From Paenibacillus luteus (GTDB taxonomy: Bacteria; Bacillota; Bacilli; Paenibacillales; Paenibacillaceae), in the NCBI RefSeq assembly GCF_006542765.1, contig NZ_SKCD01000011.1, forward strand, positions 434,001 through 498,000: DNA of 64,000 nt, read 5' to 3'. The notes beneath the pieces are model-generated. The model ran no database searches, had not been told where the DNA came from, and saw only the letters and a list, made by a program, of their open reading frames with translations. A program made the position numbers and the translations under genes. Below are positions 40,073 through 49,611 of the stretch, one piece after another (position 1 is the first letter of the stretch; every line of letters starts with the position of its first letter).

Positions 40073-43000
40073 TTAGATATGAATAAGGCTGTCATGCAGC
40101 TGCTTCAGCTCTACCGTATTAGCAGTGCCAGACAGCGAGCTCCGCTTCCCGCTCTCATAGGCAAGCATATCCTCTTGCAATTTGCTTCCGGCTTGTTCGG
40201 CAGCCTTCTGCCAAACCTGCTCATAAAGCGAGATCCATAGCAGCGTCTGTTCCGTCATCCAACCGTTCAAAGAAGGGGCAAGCAGCGCTTCAAGCTCCTT
40301 GCGAAGCAAACCCTTACCTTCCCCCTCGAAAAATTGGCGAGGCGATTTGAAGCGGCTCCACAGCAGCTTCGCATCGACCGCTGAAGCTTCCCAGACAGCC
40401 GGTTCATTCGGTGTCGGCAAATCTGAAGCACTATAAGGAACAGCGTTATAGGATGCGATAGATGCTTCCAGGCGCTGTGCTGCAATCGCATATTGCTTCT
40501 GAAGCTGCGTATGAATCCCCTTCTCCATACGGAGCGATGTGGCCAGCATCTCTTGCGAGAGCTCCAATTGGACTAGCCGCTGCAGCTCCAGCCATGACGT
40601 CCAGATGGCCTTGCGCAAATCGCGACCGTCGTCCTGCAGGGAAGCCGGATTAAACGCCAGGTTGTAAAACTCGCCAAAACGATACTGAAGACGCTGTACG
40701 ACATAATACAGAAGCTCACTTAGCTCCTGTCGCAGCTGCTCCGGCAGTACCCCGGACTGCAGCGTCGAAATTTCGCTCTTCGCATCGTTTACGGATGCCT
40801 CTAGCGTGCTTAGCTCCGCTTCCCGCGCTGCGGCATCCCCTTCGGCGCTATGCAGCCAACCTGCTACGGTTGCGGCTGCACGCTTCAAATCCTGCTCTGC
40901 CGCATCAATTGCAAGTCTTCCAAGATCATTCTGAACAAAAGATAGGAATGATTGCTCAAATGCTTCAATGCCAGACCGTTTAAGAAGCTCTGCATCCCCG
41001 CTTAGTTTGCCGTCTAGCGCTTGCAAACTAGATACGGGAAATAGGCGCGGCGAACGTATCGCATGCTGAAGGAGATTTGTCTCCACATGCTTTAAGACGC
41101 CAGCCAGCTCCTCCTCATCGGCAGCCAAATCGGCGGCATTGACGAGGAAAAACATTTTGTCGAGCTCGAACTGATCCTTTACTCTGCCGAGCTGCATCAG
41201 AAACTGACGATCCGCCTGGGAGAACGCATGATTGTAATACGTGACAAACAGAACAGCATCGGCATTTTTAATATAATTAAAGGCTACGCCGGTATGCCTC
41301 GCATTGACGGAGTCCGCCCCTGGCGTATCCACAAGCACAATTCCCTGCGCCGTGAGCGCGCAATCATAATGAAGCTCGATCTCGCTAACGAAGCAGGAAC
41401 GCGATTCTTCAGCGACATAACGCTCATATTCCGCTTGGTCGACAGAGAGCTGCTCGCCTAGAAGCGGCTCATGCTCTGCCCAGCCCGCCCGAGCGGCGCG
41501 CAGGAAGCTGAAATGCGGGCGGCCGCCAGCCCCGATGGAATCGGGAGTAAGCCGGTCAATGGCCCGCATCAGGGCTGCGGCATCCGGCAGCTGGTCGATG
41601 CCGGCTTTCTCGCCGAGCAGCGCCAAGGAATAGCGCACATCGTCCTCAATGGCGGCGCGCGTCTTCATGACGATGCGAGCCGTGCCGTGTCCGTGCTCAG
41701 CCGTCGGCGGCACGAGGCGGTTGATCGCTGCGGTCGTCGGATTCGGTGAGACCGGCAGCACTGGCTCGCCAATCAGCGCGTTCGCAAGCGAGGATTTGCC
41801 GGCGCTGAAGGCGCCGAACAACGCGATGGTGAAGCGGCTGTCCTGCAGCCGCTTCGCCTTGTCGCGCATCGCCTGTGCAGCGGCTGCCAGCGCCGCATGC
41901 GGGGCAAGCAGCTCAGCAGCGCTCGCTAAGCGAGCTGCTGCGCTGTGCTGCTGCGCAAGAGCGGCTCCGCCGCCCCATGCGCCCCGTCCTGCAGCAGCAG
42001 GACGCGTAGCCGCGGCAGTGCTGCGGGCTGTGGCGGCTGATGCTTCAGCCGCCTCGGCAGCCGCATGCTGCGCGGCTGCCGTATGGCCAGCGGCGCGTGG
42101 CGCTGGCAACGCCGGCCTCGCCGGCGCCTCTGGCAGCGCGCGCGCAAGCCGCGCTGCATGCTCTGCCGCGCGCTTCGCCAGCGCAGCAAGCGCTTCAAGG
42201 GCGCCAGCCTGCGCGCGAAGCGCCGCAAGCTGTGCCTTTGCCTCGGCGGCGGCGGCTTCGCCTGCCGCCGCTGAATGATCCGCCAGCGCATCGATCAACT
42301 CTAGCGCCCGCTGGCGATAAACCCCCTTCACATCCGCGGCCATATCGCGGCTGAAGGTCATCGTATATTCGCTATTGATGACAGCTCCGGGTTTTACCCG
42401 CCCGATGAGCCACTCCGCATCGGGCAGCCAGGCAAGCTTCTGCCCGAGCTCCGCTTCTAGCCGCTCGCTATCGAAACCGATTCGCTCTGCTTCCGTACGA
42501 AGCAATTGCTTCACATGCCAGTCGATTGAAGCGCTAATTAAGCTGTTCAGCTCTGCACTGAAGGCCTGTAGCCGCCTCTCCTGCTCTGCAGCAGTCTTAG
42601 CAGCCGCAAACAGCAAACCCGCTTTAAAACCGGGCTTGCGGCTCTCCAGAAACGTTTGGGCTAAATCACGGAGTCCTGCTGGCGTAATATTCGCATTGTC
42701 GAGCAAGCTTTGCAGCTCCTTGCGCAGCCCAGCCCGGTATACTTCCTTATGTGCGGCGATTTGAGTAATTAAAGCGTTCAGACGATCCATCTCGCCTTTT
42801 ACTCTAGCCGCTGCCTCTTCACCGCCTGCTTCTTCGATCAGCCGTTCCCGCTCGGGCTCAGCCAGCTCTTCTCCCCGTTTCTTATGCCCCTCTACCAAAT
42901 GGCGCAAAGAAGCATCCACACTGTATACGCACAGCGGCTCACGGATCGTTTTCAACTGATCAAGAAGCTCAAGAAACGACTCCCATTCCTGATGGGGGTG

Positions 43001-43723
43001 CTCCGGCTCGCGCAACGACAAATAAACGATCCCTGCCGGCTCCAAATGCCAAGCATGGAACGCATCCTCGACGCTTTGACGATAGCTTGCGAAAGATAGC
43101 TCACGTTCGCGATGCTTATCGATCTGATTGACGATAAAATATAAGGGCTTGCCCCAATCCTTTAATTGCTTGGCAAACGAGAAATTAATTTCGGATTGGA
43201 CATGATTATAATCCATTACATAAAACACAACATCAGCCAAATGCAGCGCCGATTCCGTTGCCATCCGGTGCGCATCGTCGGTTGAATCGATACCCGGCGT
43301 ATCCAGCAGCACCATATGATTGCCTAGACGCTCGCTTGGATAAACAATCGATACGGAAGTAAATTGCTCTCCATCGACACAGTAACGATCAAGCTCCTCG
43401 ATCGGAACCTCCGCTTGCGAGGTTAGCCCGTTGCGCAGTATTTCCACTGCAGCATAAGCACGGTCACCGCCGCGGATCGACACCACGTTCGCACTGGTTG
43501 GTATTGGACTCGAGGGCAGCAGTTTGGTTCCGCATAGGCGATTAATCAACGTCGATTTTCCCGCCGAAAAATGTCCACAAAAAGCGACAGTAAGCCGACC
43601 TTCGGTCAGCTTACTGTTCAGCTCTTGTGCTTGCTTTGCATGTAACACATCACCTGCAGCCGCCATCAGGCTAGCTGTTTCGGATATAGCTCCCGCTATG
43701 CTTTGCACGGTTATTTGAGTCAT
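40073..43723 (-). CDS. Double dynamin-like GTPase (DynA-type fusion)
   Basis: A 1216-residue membrane-remodelling GTPase. The first P-loop is GHFSAGKST at about 50-58 with DTPGID and NQID; the second, GAFSAGKSSLANAL, lies near 640 with DTPGADS and a later NAAD. Each GTPase head is followed by a helical stalk. B. subtilis DynA has the same two-in-one layout and is membrane associated, repairing pores and resisting phage. Between the halves (about 520-620) is an Ala-rich, low-complexity linker encoded by visibly GC-rich DNA (about 41.9-42.3 kb). AAGGAG lies six bases before ATG 43723. It sits apart from the nth gene by one small gene. Confidence 0.9.
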   Translation of the reverse strand: MTQITVQSIAGAISETASLMAAAGDVLHAKQAQELNSKLTEGRLTVAFCGHFSAGKSTLINRLCGTKLLPSSPIPTSANVVSIRGGDRAYAAVEILRNGLTSQAEVPIEELDRYCVDGEQFTSVSIVYPSERLGNHMVLLDTPGIDSTDDAHRMATESALHLADVVFYVMDYNHVQSEINFSFAKQLKDWGKPLYFIVNQIDKHRERELSFASYRQSVEDAFHAWHLEPAGIVYLSLREPEHPHQEWESFLELLDQLKTIREPLCVYSVDASLRHLVEGHKKRGEELAEPERERLIEEAGGEEAAARVKGEMDRLNALITQIAAHKEVYRAGLRKELQSLLDNANITPAGLRDLAQTFLESRKPGFKAGLLFAAAKTAAEQERRLQAFSAELNSLISASIDWHVKQLLRTEAERIGFDSERLEAELGQKLAWLPDAEWLIGRVKPGAVINSEYTMTFSRDMAADVKGVYRQRALELIDALADHSAAAGEAAAAEAKAQLAALRAQAGALEALAALAKRAAEHAARLARALPEAPARPALPAPRAAGHTAAAQHAAAEAAEASAATARSTAAATRPAAAGRGAWGGGAALAQQHSAAARLASAAELLAPHAALAAAAQAMRDKAKRLQDSRFTIALFGAFSAGKSSLANALIGEPVLPVSPNPTTAAINRLVPPTAEHGHGTARIVMKTRAAIEDDVRYSLALLGEKAGIDQLPDAAALMRAIDRLTPDSIGAGGRPHFSFLRAARAGWAEHEPLLGEQLSVDQAEYERYVAEESRSCFVSEIELHYDCALTAQGIVLVDTPGADSVNARHTGVAFNYIKNADAVLFVTYYNHAFSQADRQFLMQLGRVKDQFELDKMFFLVNAADLAADEEELAGVLKHVETNLLQHAIRSPRLFPVSSLQALDGKLSGDAELLKRSGIEAFEQSFLSFVQNDLGRLAIDAAEQDLKRAAATVAGWLHSAEGDAAAREAELSTLEASVNDAKSEISTLQSGVLPEQLRQELSELLYYVVQRLQYRFGEFYNLAFNPASLQDDGRDLRKAIWTSWLELQRLVQLELSQEMLATSLRMEKGIHTQLQKQYAIAAQRLEASIASYNAVPYSASDLPTPNEPAVWEASAVDAKLLWSRFKSPRQFFEGEGKGLLRKELEALLAPSLNGWMTEQTLLWISLYEQVWQKAAEQAGSKLQEDMLAYESGKRSSLSGTANTVELKQLHDSLIHI

Positions 43724-43733
43724 CGTCTTCTCC

Positions 43734-44006
43734 TTAAACGGCTTGCTCTTCTTCAGACGGCAGGCAAATCTCAAATACGTTGCCGTGCTGCAAAATCATA
43801 ATGTTGCGTTCTTTGTCTCTCATCACGACAACCTCAGGCTTCGAACGCATACGCTCGATGTATTGGTCAGGCACATCGCCCGAGCCGCTAACGGTAATGC
43901 CTTCTACCAAAATATCCTCGTGCTCTTCTGGTGGTGACTCAAGCACTTGCTCGTAAATATCAGAAAAAAGCTCAAAATTGTTCGTGTAAACGGAAATACA
44001 GTTCAT
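43734..44006 (-). CDS. Small hypothetical protein between nth and the dynamin-like gene
   Basis: A 90-residue acidic protein starting MNCISVYTNNFELFSDIYEQVL, with SPPEEHEDILVEGITVSG and a beta-strand region VVVMRDKERNIMILQHGN. No membrane segment or catalytic motif. ATG 44006 has AAGGA eight bases upstream; earlier in-frame ATGs at 44015 and 44012 lie too close to the site. The site overlaps the nth stop, and the dynamin-like gene follows after ten bases, so the three probably form one transcript. The family was not recognised. Confidence 0.7.
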   Translation of the reverse strand: MNCISVYTNNFELFSDIYEQVLESPPEEHEDILVEGITVSGSGDVPDQYIERMRSKPEVVVMRDKERNIMILQHGNVFEICLPSEEEQAV

Positions 44007-44011
44007 CTTCA

Positions 44012-44707
44012 TCATCCTTCATTAGCTATTTTAGGTTTAATGCTCTTATTTTTTGTTTTAAACCCTGGCTTCATACGTTGTTTTCCTTCTTTGCATAAAT
44101 CAAGCAGCGGGCAGATCGGGCATTGCGGGCTTTGTGCCTTGCAATGATAGCGGCCGAAGAAGATCAGCCTGTGGTGAGTCAATGTCCACTCATCCCTCGG
44201 TACGAGCTTCATCAGCTTCTTCTCAACCTCTAGCACCGTATCATCTGGCTTGGCAAATCCGAGCCGCTTTGAAACGCGATCCACATGCGTATCAACTGCG
44301 ATGGCCGGTACACCAAACGCATTAGACATAACTACATTAGCCGTCTTGCGCCCAACACCCGGCAGCTCAATAAGGCCCTCATGGCTCTCAGGCACTTCCC
44401 CGTCATATTTGTCAATGACGATCCGGCAAAGCTTTTGTATATTCGAAGCCTTGCTGCGAAACAAGCCGATACGGCGAATATCCTGCTCCAGCTCCTCTAG
44501 TGGAACGCTCAAATAATCCTCGGGCCGCTTATATTTTTCAAATAAGGATACCGTCACTTTATTGACCGTTTCATCCGTGCACTGTGCTGAGAGCAGCACG
44601 GCTATCGTAAGCTCGAACGGATTGCTGTGGTTCAGCTCACAGTGTGCATCTGGAAACATGCCCGCTATTACGTCCAGCACATGACGCATTTTCTGTTTCG
44701 CAATCAT
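44012..44707 (-). CDS. nth: Endonuclease III (DNA glycosylase/AP lyase)
   Basis: A 231-residue base-excision repair enzyme for oxidised pyrimidines. The helix-hairpin-helix ELPGVGRKTANVVMSNAFG carries the catalytic Lys and is followed by the VDTHVDRVSKRLG Asp. A [4Fe-4S] cluster motif C-x6-C-x2-C-x5-C is present in CKAQSPQCPICPLLDLC. The ATG at 44707 has AGGAGAGAGG just upstream; the frame extends 24 codons further without support. All key residues are present, so it should be active. It is followed directly by the small gene at 43734. Confidence 0.95.
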   Translation of the reverse strand: MIAKQKMRHVLDVIAGMFPDAHCELNHSNPFELTIAVLLSAQCTDETVNKVTVSLFEKYKRPEDYLSVPLEELEQDIRRIGLFRSKASNIQKLCRIVIDKYDGEVPESHEGLIELPGVGRKTANVVMSNAFGVPAIAVDTHVDRVSKRLGFAKPDDTVLEVEKKLMKLVPRDEWTLTHHRLIFFGRYHCKAQSPQCPICPLLDLCKEGKQRMKPGFKTKNKSIKPKIANEG

Positions 44708-44791
44708 CGTCCTCTCTCCTAATGAAACACTATCGTTCAAAGTGTAGCGAAATTTGTCACGCTTAGCAACCGTAATCAAGCATATTCTATA

Positions 44792-44819
44792 AAAAAACTG
44801 CCCATAAGGGCAGTTTTTT
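44792..44819. terminator. Terminator between the SLH gene and nth
   Basis: A 12-bp stem (44792-44803 with 44808-44819) has A-rich and T-rich arms, so it works leftward for the SLH gene and possibly rightward. It separates the SLH-protein transcript from nth. Confidence 0.87.
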
Positions 44820-44870
44820 CACAAAATTTAAATATCTCGGCACAAATTCATCCATTTTTTAAGCAAAACG

Positions 44871-47354
44871 CTACTTGACGATGGCAATCGCGTTGTTACG
44901 GAAGCCATAAATCGTTAGCTTGTCCCCTGCTTTCAAAGCAGTAACCGTGCCTACAGCACCATTCAACGTATATTTTGTGCTGCTGGTAACGTTAAAATAA
45001 TTACGGTTGTCCGAATCCGACACCTTCTCCGTCCAAATTTGGCCTGTTGAAGCATTATAGCTCGTAAAGACGCGGCTTTCACCAACAGCAGCCGTGATAA
45101 GCGTGCTTGCGCCTTCCGGCTTCTGTACTTCCACGTAATCTCCTACGGCCAATAGGTTAGTTGCCGACCCCAGAGAAGCGCCTTTGCTGATCGTGAAGCC
45201 AACTTCACCGTTATACGTAATCGTTTGCCCCGCTAGGCTTACAATCGTAACGGAATTGGCCGCAATGGCTTGAACTGTCCCCAAGGTTACAGGAACGATC
45301 CGGGCAGTGACCGCTTGCTTGCCAATATAATTAACATTGATGATCGAGCCAACCGGGATTTGGTCTACCGTTAGTTTCGCCCCAACATCATTCAGCAGCT
45401 CCGTATTTAGCACTGCTAAATCAAATGCGGCAGTCGCTATATTTTTTACACGCACCTTTTTGTTTATCGTATCAAGCGAGACGACCTCATACTGGGCGTT
45501 AAGATGGACCTTAACCGTCGCTACGCGATCCTGCGTACTATTTAATTCCAATGTGAGTAGATCGCCGGCTTTCAAATCGCTCAAGCCCGCATTTGCGATA
45601 GTTGGATGTTCAACATACGCGGAATTGTAAGGAACAGCTGCGGTAGCACCGCCATCCAATCGGAGGGTCATCAAATTAGCCGCAGAGTTCATGGATACAA
45701 GCGAACCTGTGTATTTCGTTATAAACTGCAGGGAAACGATCGAATCGCCCGTATAGCTAATTACAATTTTACGATTTTGAGTCAATAGGCTATTAGCCGA
45801 AGCAAGTGAAATCACATTGCCGCTGTATTCGATTCTTGTTTTGTCTGTAAAATAGAGCGCCTGCGCGTTTCCTCCTGACGCATCAACGATCGTAAGCAGC
45901 TTTTTGTCATAGACGTAGCTTGCAACCTGTGCGCCAGCTAACGTTTTTACATTGCGGTTAGCCACTTTTATCTTCGTTACTTGATCTTTATCGTTAAGCG
46001 TTAGTTCTACTTGATCGGCTTCCTTGATCAAATCATTAACCGTCGCTCCATTAATACCGTCAATTTCTACAGTTACCGTATCAGCCACAAACTTCGATAC
46101 AAGCACTGAACCCGACATAATGGTAACAAGCTGACCATCCGCGCTATAGAACGTGCCAGTAGCGCTTGTTGCCGCGGCTTGCGAGGAAGCCACAATCTTC
46201 AGGGCAAGCGGAGTTTCACGGAACGTATCCTGCACAATGCTGATTTGGCTGTCTCTCTTAATCGCGGAGAGTGCCAATGCCTTGCCGTCCGTATCTACAA
46301 CGGTGACTGCATCGTTATAATAGATTTCAACCGGCTTATTGTTGATCCATACGTATATTTTCTTCTCGTCAGCAATAACCCGGTCAAGCGTACCTGTTAC
46401 TGTCTTCGTGTACTGCTTGTCCCCTTTGACTTCCACATATTTTGCTTTACCGTCCTTAGCAATAACAGTGACGTCGCCGTAGTCCACTAGCTGTTCTCTT
46501 GTAATTGGCGTTTCCGAATTATAATGATAAAAGAGCGTGTCTGCATCAATCGCATAGTTTGTTTCCTTCTTATCGCTGAACAAAGTTAGCGAAGCCGCTG
46601 TGTTTGCTGTTACAATTCCGCTTGTTTGACCCTCATATGCAACAGGAAAAATCGATTCCGCCCGGCTGAACATCGTCGCCAAGCTTGCGCGGTTCACATT
46701 CGCTTTCGGATCGAACTTGGTTGCTGTAACGCCTTTTACAAGCTCAAGCTTGGCAGCTGCATTGACATATCCTTTATATAACGAATTGATTTGCGCGGAA
46801 TCCGTAAAGCTGGAAGCCGTGTTTTGCAACCGTAGTGCTTCTTCTTCCTGGTCAATCGCACGAACCATCAGTTTTGTAACCCATTCCCTTGTAGCTGCTT
46901 TTGTTCCCCAAGCTACTTTAGGATCCTTGGCTGCCAGCTCGAATTCTTCTGCCTGATCAAGCAAGCCTTCCTGAAAAGCAAGCGTCACATAGGGTTTGAA
47001 ATAACTGCTCACTTCAAAAGATGTAGGAAAGCCGATAATCGCATCCTGGTCGGCTTTTTTATCTAAACCTGCAAAACGGAGTGCCATCAATACCGCTTCC
47101 TGTTGGCTTACATTTTCACTTGGCCGGAACACAAATGCGCCACTGGTTGTTGTATTTCCCGCAATGATTCCTTGCAATGCCAGCTTTGCTATATGCTTCT
47201 CAGCCCAATGTCCGCTGCTCACGTCTTTAAATGGCGTGGTTAATGCTGCTGCTGACACCTGAATTTGATTTGGCAGCATAACTCCGCTGCCGGTTACTAG
47301 TGAAAATACAATCGCTCCTGTTAAAATCTTTTTCCCTGCAAAATGCAATGTCAT
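44871..47354 (-). CDS. S-layer homology (SLH) domain surface protein
   Basis: An 827-residue secreted protein. The signal peptide is MTLHFAGKKILTGAIVFSLV, with cleavage expected near an Ala around residue 35. Three SLH domains follow at about 40-225: FKDVSSGHWAEKHIAKLALQ, then two further F.D/F.P repeats (FKPYVTLAFQEGLL, YKGYVNAAAKLELV). SLH domains hold proteins to pyruvylated wall polymer. The remaining 600 residues are beta-rich with repeated Val/Asp/Lys strands and no catalytic motif, so a structural or adhesive role is likely. CAGGGGG lies about ten bases before ATG 47354. Single gene. Confidence 0.9.
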   Translation of the reverse strand: MTLHFAGKKILTGAIVFSLVTGSGVMLPNQIQVSAAALTTPFKDVSSGHWAEKHIAKLALQGIIAGNTTTSGAFVFRPSENVSQQEAVLMALRFAGLDKKADQDAIIGFPTSFEVSSYFKPYVTLAFQEGLLDQAEEFELAAKDPKVAWGTKAATREWVTKLMVRAIDQEEEALRLQNTASSFTDSAQINSLYKGYVNAAAKLELVKGVTATKFDPKANVNRASLATMFSRAESIFPVAYEGQTSGIVTANTAASLTLFSDKKETNYAIDADTLFYHYNSETPITREQLVDYGDVTVIAKDGKAKYVEVKGDKQYTKTVTGTLDRVIADEKKIYVWINNKPVEIYYNDAVTVVDTDGKALALSAIKRDSQISIVQDTFRETPLALKIVASSQAAATSATGTFYSADGQLVTIMSGSVLVSKFVADTVTVEIDGINGATVNDLIKEADQVELTLNDKDQVTKIKVANRNVKTLAGAQVASYVYDKKLLTIVDASGGNAQALYFTDKTRIEYSGNVISLASANSLLTQNRKIVISYTGDSIVSLQFITKYTGSLVSMNSAANLMTLRLDGGATAAVPYNSAYVEHPTIANAGLSDLKAGDLLTLELNSTQDRVATVKVHLNAQYEVVSLDTINKKVRVKNIATAAFDLAVLNTELLNDVGAKLTVDQIPVGSIINVNYIGKQAVTARIVPVTLGTVQAIAANSVTIVSLAGQTITYNGEVGFTISKGASLGSATNLLAVGDYVEVQKPEGASTLITAAVGESRVFTSYNASTGQIWTEKVSDSDNRNYFNVTSSTKYTLNGAVGTVTALKAGDKLTIYGFRNNAIAIVK

Positions 47355-47479
47355 AGATGGATATCCCCCTGAAAGTTTAGGATGAAATAAGCAGAATCGA
47401 CCCCGCAAGCCTTTTACAAGGACGGAGCCGTTTCATGATGTAACTATAAGCTGTAAGCGTGTTTAGTATGAAGCTTCTG

Positions 47480-48025
47480 CTATTCTTGTTCGCGCACCAT
47501 CGGATACTCAAGCTCCACATGGCCCATTAACGTTTCTACTTCAGCGCCATCAACCAGGAGCTGAATCCCTTGGACGAAGTCGAACTGGAACAATGTTTTC
47601 TTCAATGTCTCGATAACCAGCATTTCGCCTGGGGCACCCAGACGTGCTTCGTCCGGCAGATGAATATCAAGAACCACAAGACCATCTGTTAGTTCTACGG
47701 ATGTAATCTCAATCGGTTGCCATAGAGCCAAAACATTTTCGGCAGGATCTTTTTGAAGCTCGGCTATTGCCGCTTTCACAAGATCGGTATCCGTTTCGTA
47801 TTGCAGCTTCACAGATTTCTCGATTGTTTCAGCTAGCTCAGTATCGGTTAAATAAATGATAGCTTCGCGCTCGTTTAATGCTGCAGTAGGCTCTGGCGAA
47901 GGAGTTGCGGTAGGTGCAGCTGTGCTGCCTGGTTGGTTGCCTGGCTTGTCCTGCACACCACAGCCTGCCAATGCAGCAGATAAGATGATGACAGCAAGCA
48001 GCCCGCGTGCTTTGAATGTTTTCAT
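47480..48025 (-). CDS. GerMN-domain lipoprotein
   Basis: A 181-residue lipoprotein. The lipobox LAGC ends a signal peptide near residue 25, followed by a Pro/Thr/Ser-rich spacer and a GerMN domain (about 60-175) with IIYLTDTELAETIEK and LDIHLPDEARLGAPGEMLVIETL. GerM-type domains occur in sporulation and germination proteins; this one may act at the cell wall during engulfment. ATG 48025 follows CAGGTG by about ten bases; an upstream ATG at 48037 is a weaker choice. It lies 20 bases after the amidase gene and is probably cotranscribed, which fits a wall-related role. Confidence 0.86.
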   Translation of the reverse strand: MKTFKARGLLAVIILSAALAGCGVQDKPGNQPGSTAAPTATPSPEPTAALNEREAIIYLTDTELAETIEKSVKLQYETDTDLVKAAIAELQKDPAENVLALWQPIEITSVELTDGLVVLDIHLPDEARLGAPGEMLVIETLKKTLFQFDFVQGIQLLVDGAEVETLMGHVELEYPMVREQE

Positions 48026-48044
48026 AACACTGAACACCTGCTTT

Positions 48045-49454
48045 CTATTTTACTTTCAAGTATTCCTTGATGCCCGCGACAAGCTCAGCAGCTATGCGGC
48101 TTTGCGCGGCATCATCGAATAACATTTTGGCATCGGAGGTATTCGACAAGAAGCCGGCTTCAATCAACACGGCTGGCATCGTTGTTTGCTTAATGACCTT
48201 ATAAGCTTCTTTTTTCACTCCGCGATCCTTTAAGCCTGTTGCTGCAATCAAATGCTTATGGATAACACCGGCCAACGCTTTACTATTATCGCGATAATAA
48301 TAAGTTTCGGTACCAGAGGCGGTACTTCCTCCGCTATTGGCATGGATCGATAGAAACAAATCAGCTTTTAAATTTTCAGCAAATTTAACACGTTCGTCCA
48401 ACGTTGGGTAAGTATCGCCCGTTCTCGTAAAATGGACCTTTATTTTAGTTTCTTTTTCGAGCAGCGCTTTCATTTTCAGTGCAACATTCAGGTTAAATTC
48501 TTTCTCCCATTTGTTCAGTACGCTCTTCGCACCAGGATCTGAACCCCCATGCCCGGGATCAATGACAACATCATAGACATCATTCGATGAAGGCGGGTTC
48601 TCAGGATTAACTACAATTGGCGGTTCAATCGGAATGCTCGGATCTGTCGGCACGTCTGTTAATGACAGGAAGGTCAATTCAAACTTACCCAAATCCTCCG
48701 TCAGAACATAACCTGTATTTTCGCTAATTTCGAGAACTAAGCGAACGGTAGCTGGGGTACTGCTAAACAAGGAATAACGAATTTTTTGCAAATAAGTGCT
48801 GTCTGTAACGTTTACCTCCATTTGTCCACTCAAAACAGTAGCAAAAGCTGTGTTCGGAAAATCGAATACCACTCTCTTCGGATTCTCGAGCAGCAATGGC
48901 TTATTCGCTTTCATGACTCCATCATACTTGACGGTTAGCGAGCTGTTGCCATTGTATGCTACTTCTGTGATCGTTCCTGTTGGTTCGGCAGGCTGCGACG
49001 GATCAGTGGGTTCCGTAGGTACAGTGGACTCCTGATACATATGTACTTCTTTCTCGGTAGCTTTGTACTCGAATTTAAGTCCGTACTGCTCGCCTATAAA
49101 TCGGAGTGGAACTAAAGTCGTGCCTTTGATGATCGTCGTCGGTGTATCCAGTTGTACCTTTTGGTTGTTAACCAAAGCGGTCTTGTCATTTTCCTTTAGC
49201 TTAATGACATTATCGCCGTGGATCACCGTCACTGTTTTAGTCTTGCTGTCCCAATCAATCTGAAAGCCTAATCCCTCAGAAATCGTTCGCACGGGAACGA
49301 CCGTTGAGCTGTTGATGATCTGGGGATTCACATCAGATTTCAACTGCAGGCCATTCAGGAAAAGCTTAGGGATAACCTCTGCTGCTTGTCCTACAGTGGC
49401 GAACATCGTGAAAAATACCGACATAAACAATAACATGGATACAAATTTCTTCAT
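48045..49454 (-). CDS. N-acetylmuramoyl-L-alanine amidase with Cu-amine-oxidase-like and AMIN domains
   Basis: A 469-residue secreted wall hydrolase. A signal peptide (MKKFVSMLLFMSVFFTMFAT, cleaved near GQAA) is followed by a copper-amine-oxidase N-terminal-type domain (about 30-120, PVRTISEGLGFQIDWD), an AMIN domain (about 165-285) that binds wall polymer, and an Amidase_3 catalytic domain (about 300-465). Catalytic-type motifs are VIDPGHGGSDPG, the metal Glu in KEFNLNVALK, FLSIHANSGG and VLIEAGFLSN. The enzyme cleaves the amide between MurNAc and L-alanine of peptidoglycan. It is the first gene of a pair with the GerMN lipoprotein gene. Confidence 0.93.
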   Translation of the reverse strand: MKKFVSMLLFMSVFFTMFATVGQAAEVIPKLFLNGLQLKSDVNPQIINSSTVVPVRTISEGLGFQIDWDSKTKTVTVIHGDNVIKLKENDKTALVNNQKVQLDTPTTIIKGTTLVPLRFIGEQYGLKFEYKATEKEVHMYQESTVPTEPTDPSQPAEPTGTITEVAYNGNSSLTVKYDGVMKANKPLLLENPKRVVFDFPNTAFATVLSGQMEVNVTDSTYLQKIRYSLFSSTPATVRLVLEISENTGYVLTEDLGKFELTFLSLTDVPTDPSIPIEPPIVVNPENPPSSNDVYDVVIDPGHGGSDPGAKSVLNKWEKEFNLNVALKMKALLEKETKIKVHFTRTGDTYPTLDERVKFAENLKADLFLSIHANSGGSTASGTETYYYRDNSKALAGVIHKHLIAATGLKDRGVKKEAYKVIKQTTMPAVLIEAGFLSNTSDAKMLFDDAAQSRIAAELVAGIKEYLKVK

Positions 49455-49560
49455 TTCCCACCTCGATGACTGAAATTGCCCGCATCGAATGAGTGCATTC
49501 GACTTTTACAGACTAAAATATAGACGCAGCTTGTCAGAAAAAGTTGCGTTTAAAGGAAAA

Positions 49561-49600
49561 AAGAGGACGAATCGCCTGAGAAGGCCGAATCGTCCTCTTT
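49561..49600. terminator. Terminator after leuD
   Basis: Two complementary arms (about 49561-49570 with 49590-49599) close an internally paired loop. Leftward it ends the leuCD transcript just after the leuD stop; A/T-rich flanks make it partly symmetrical. Confidence 0.75.
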
Positions 49601-49611
49601 CTTATACTAAC

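Noticed and set aside
41649..42354. Several long open frames over the dynamin linker, rich in Ala, Ser and Arg
   Set aside because: GC-rich Ala repeats create open shadow frames on both strands; none has a ribosome site or a domain.
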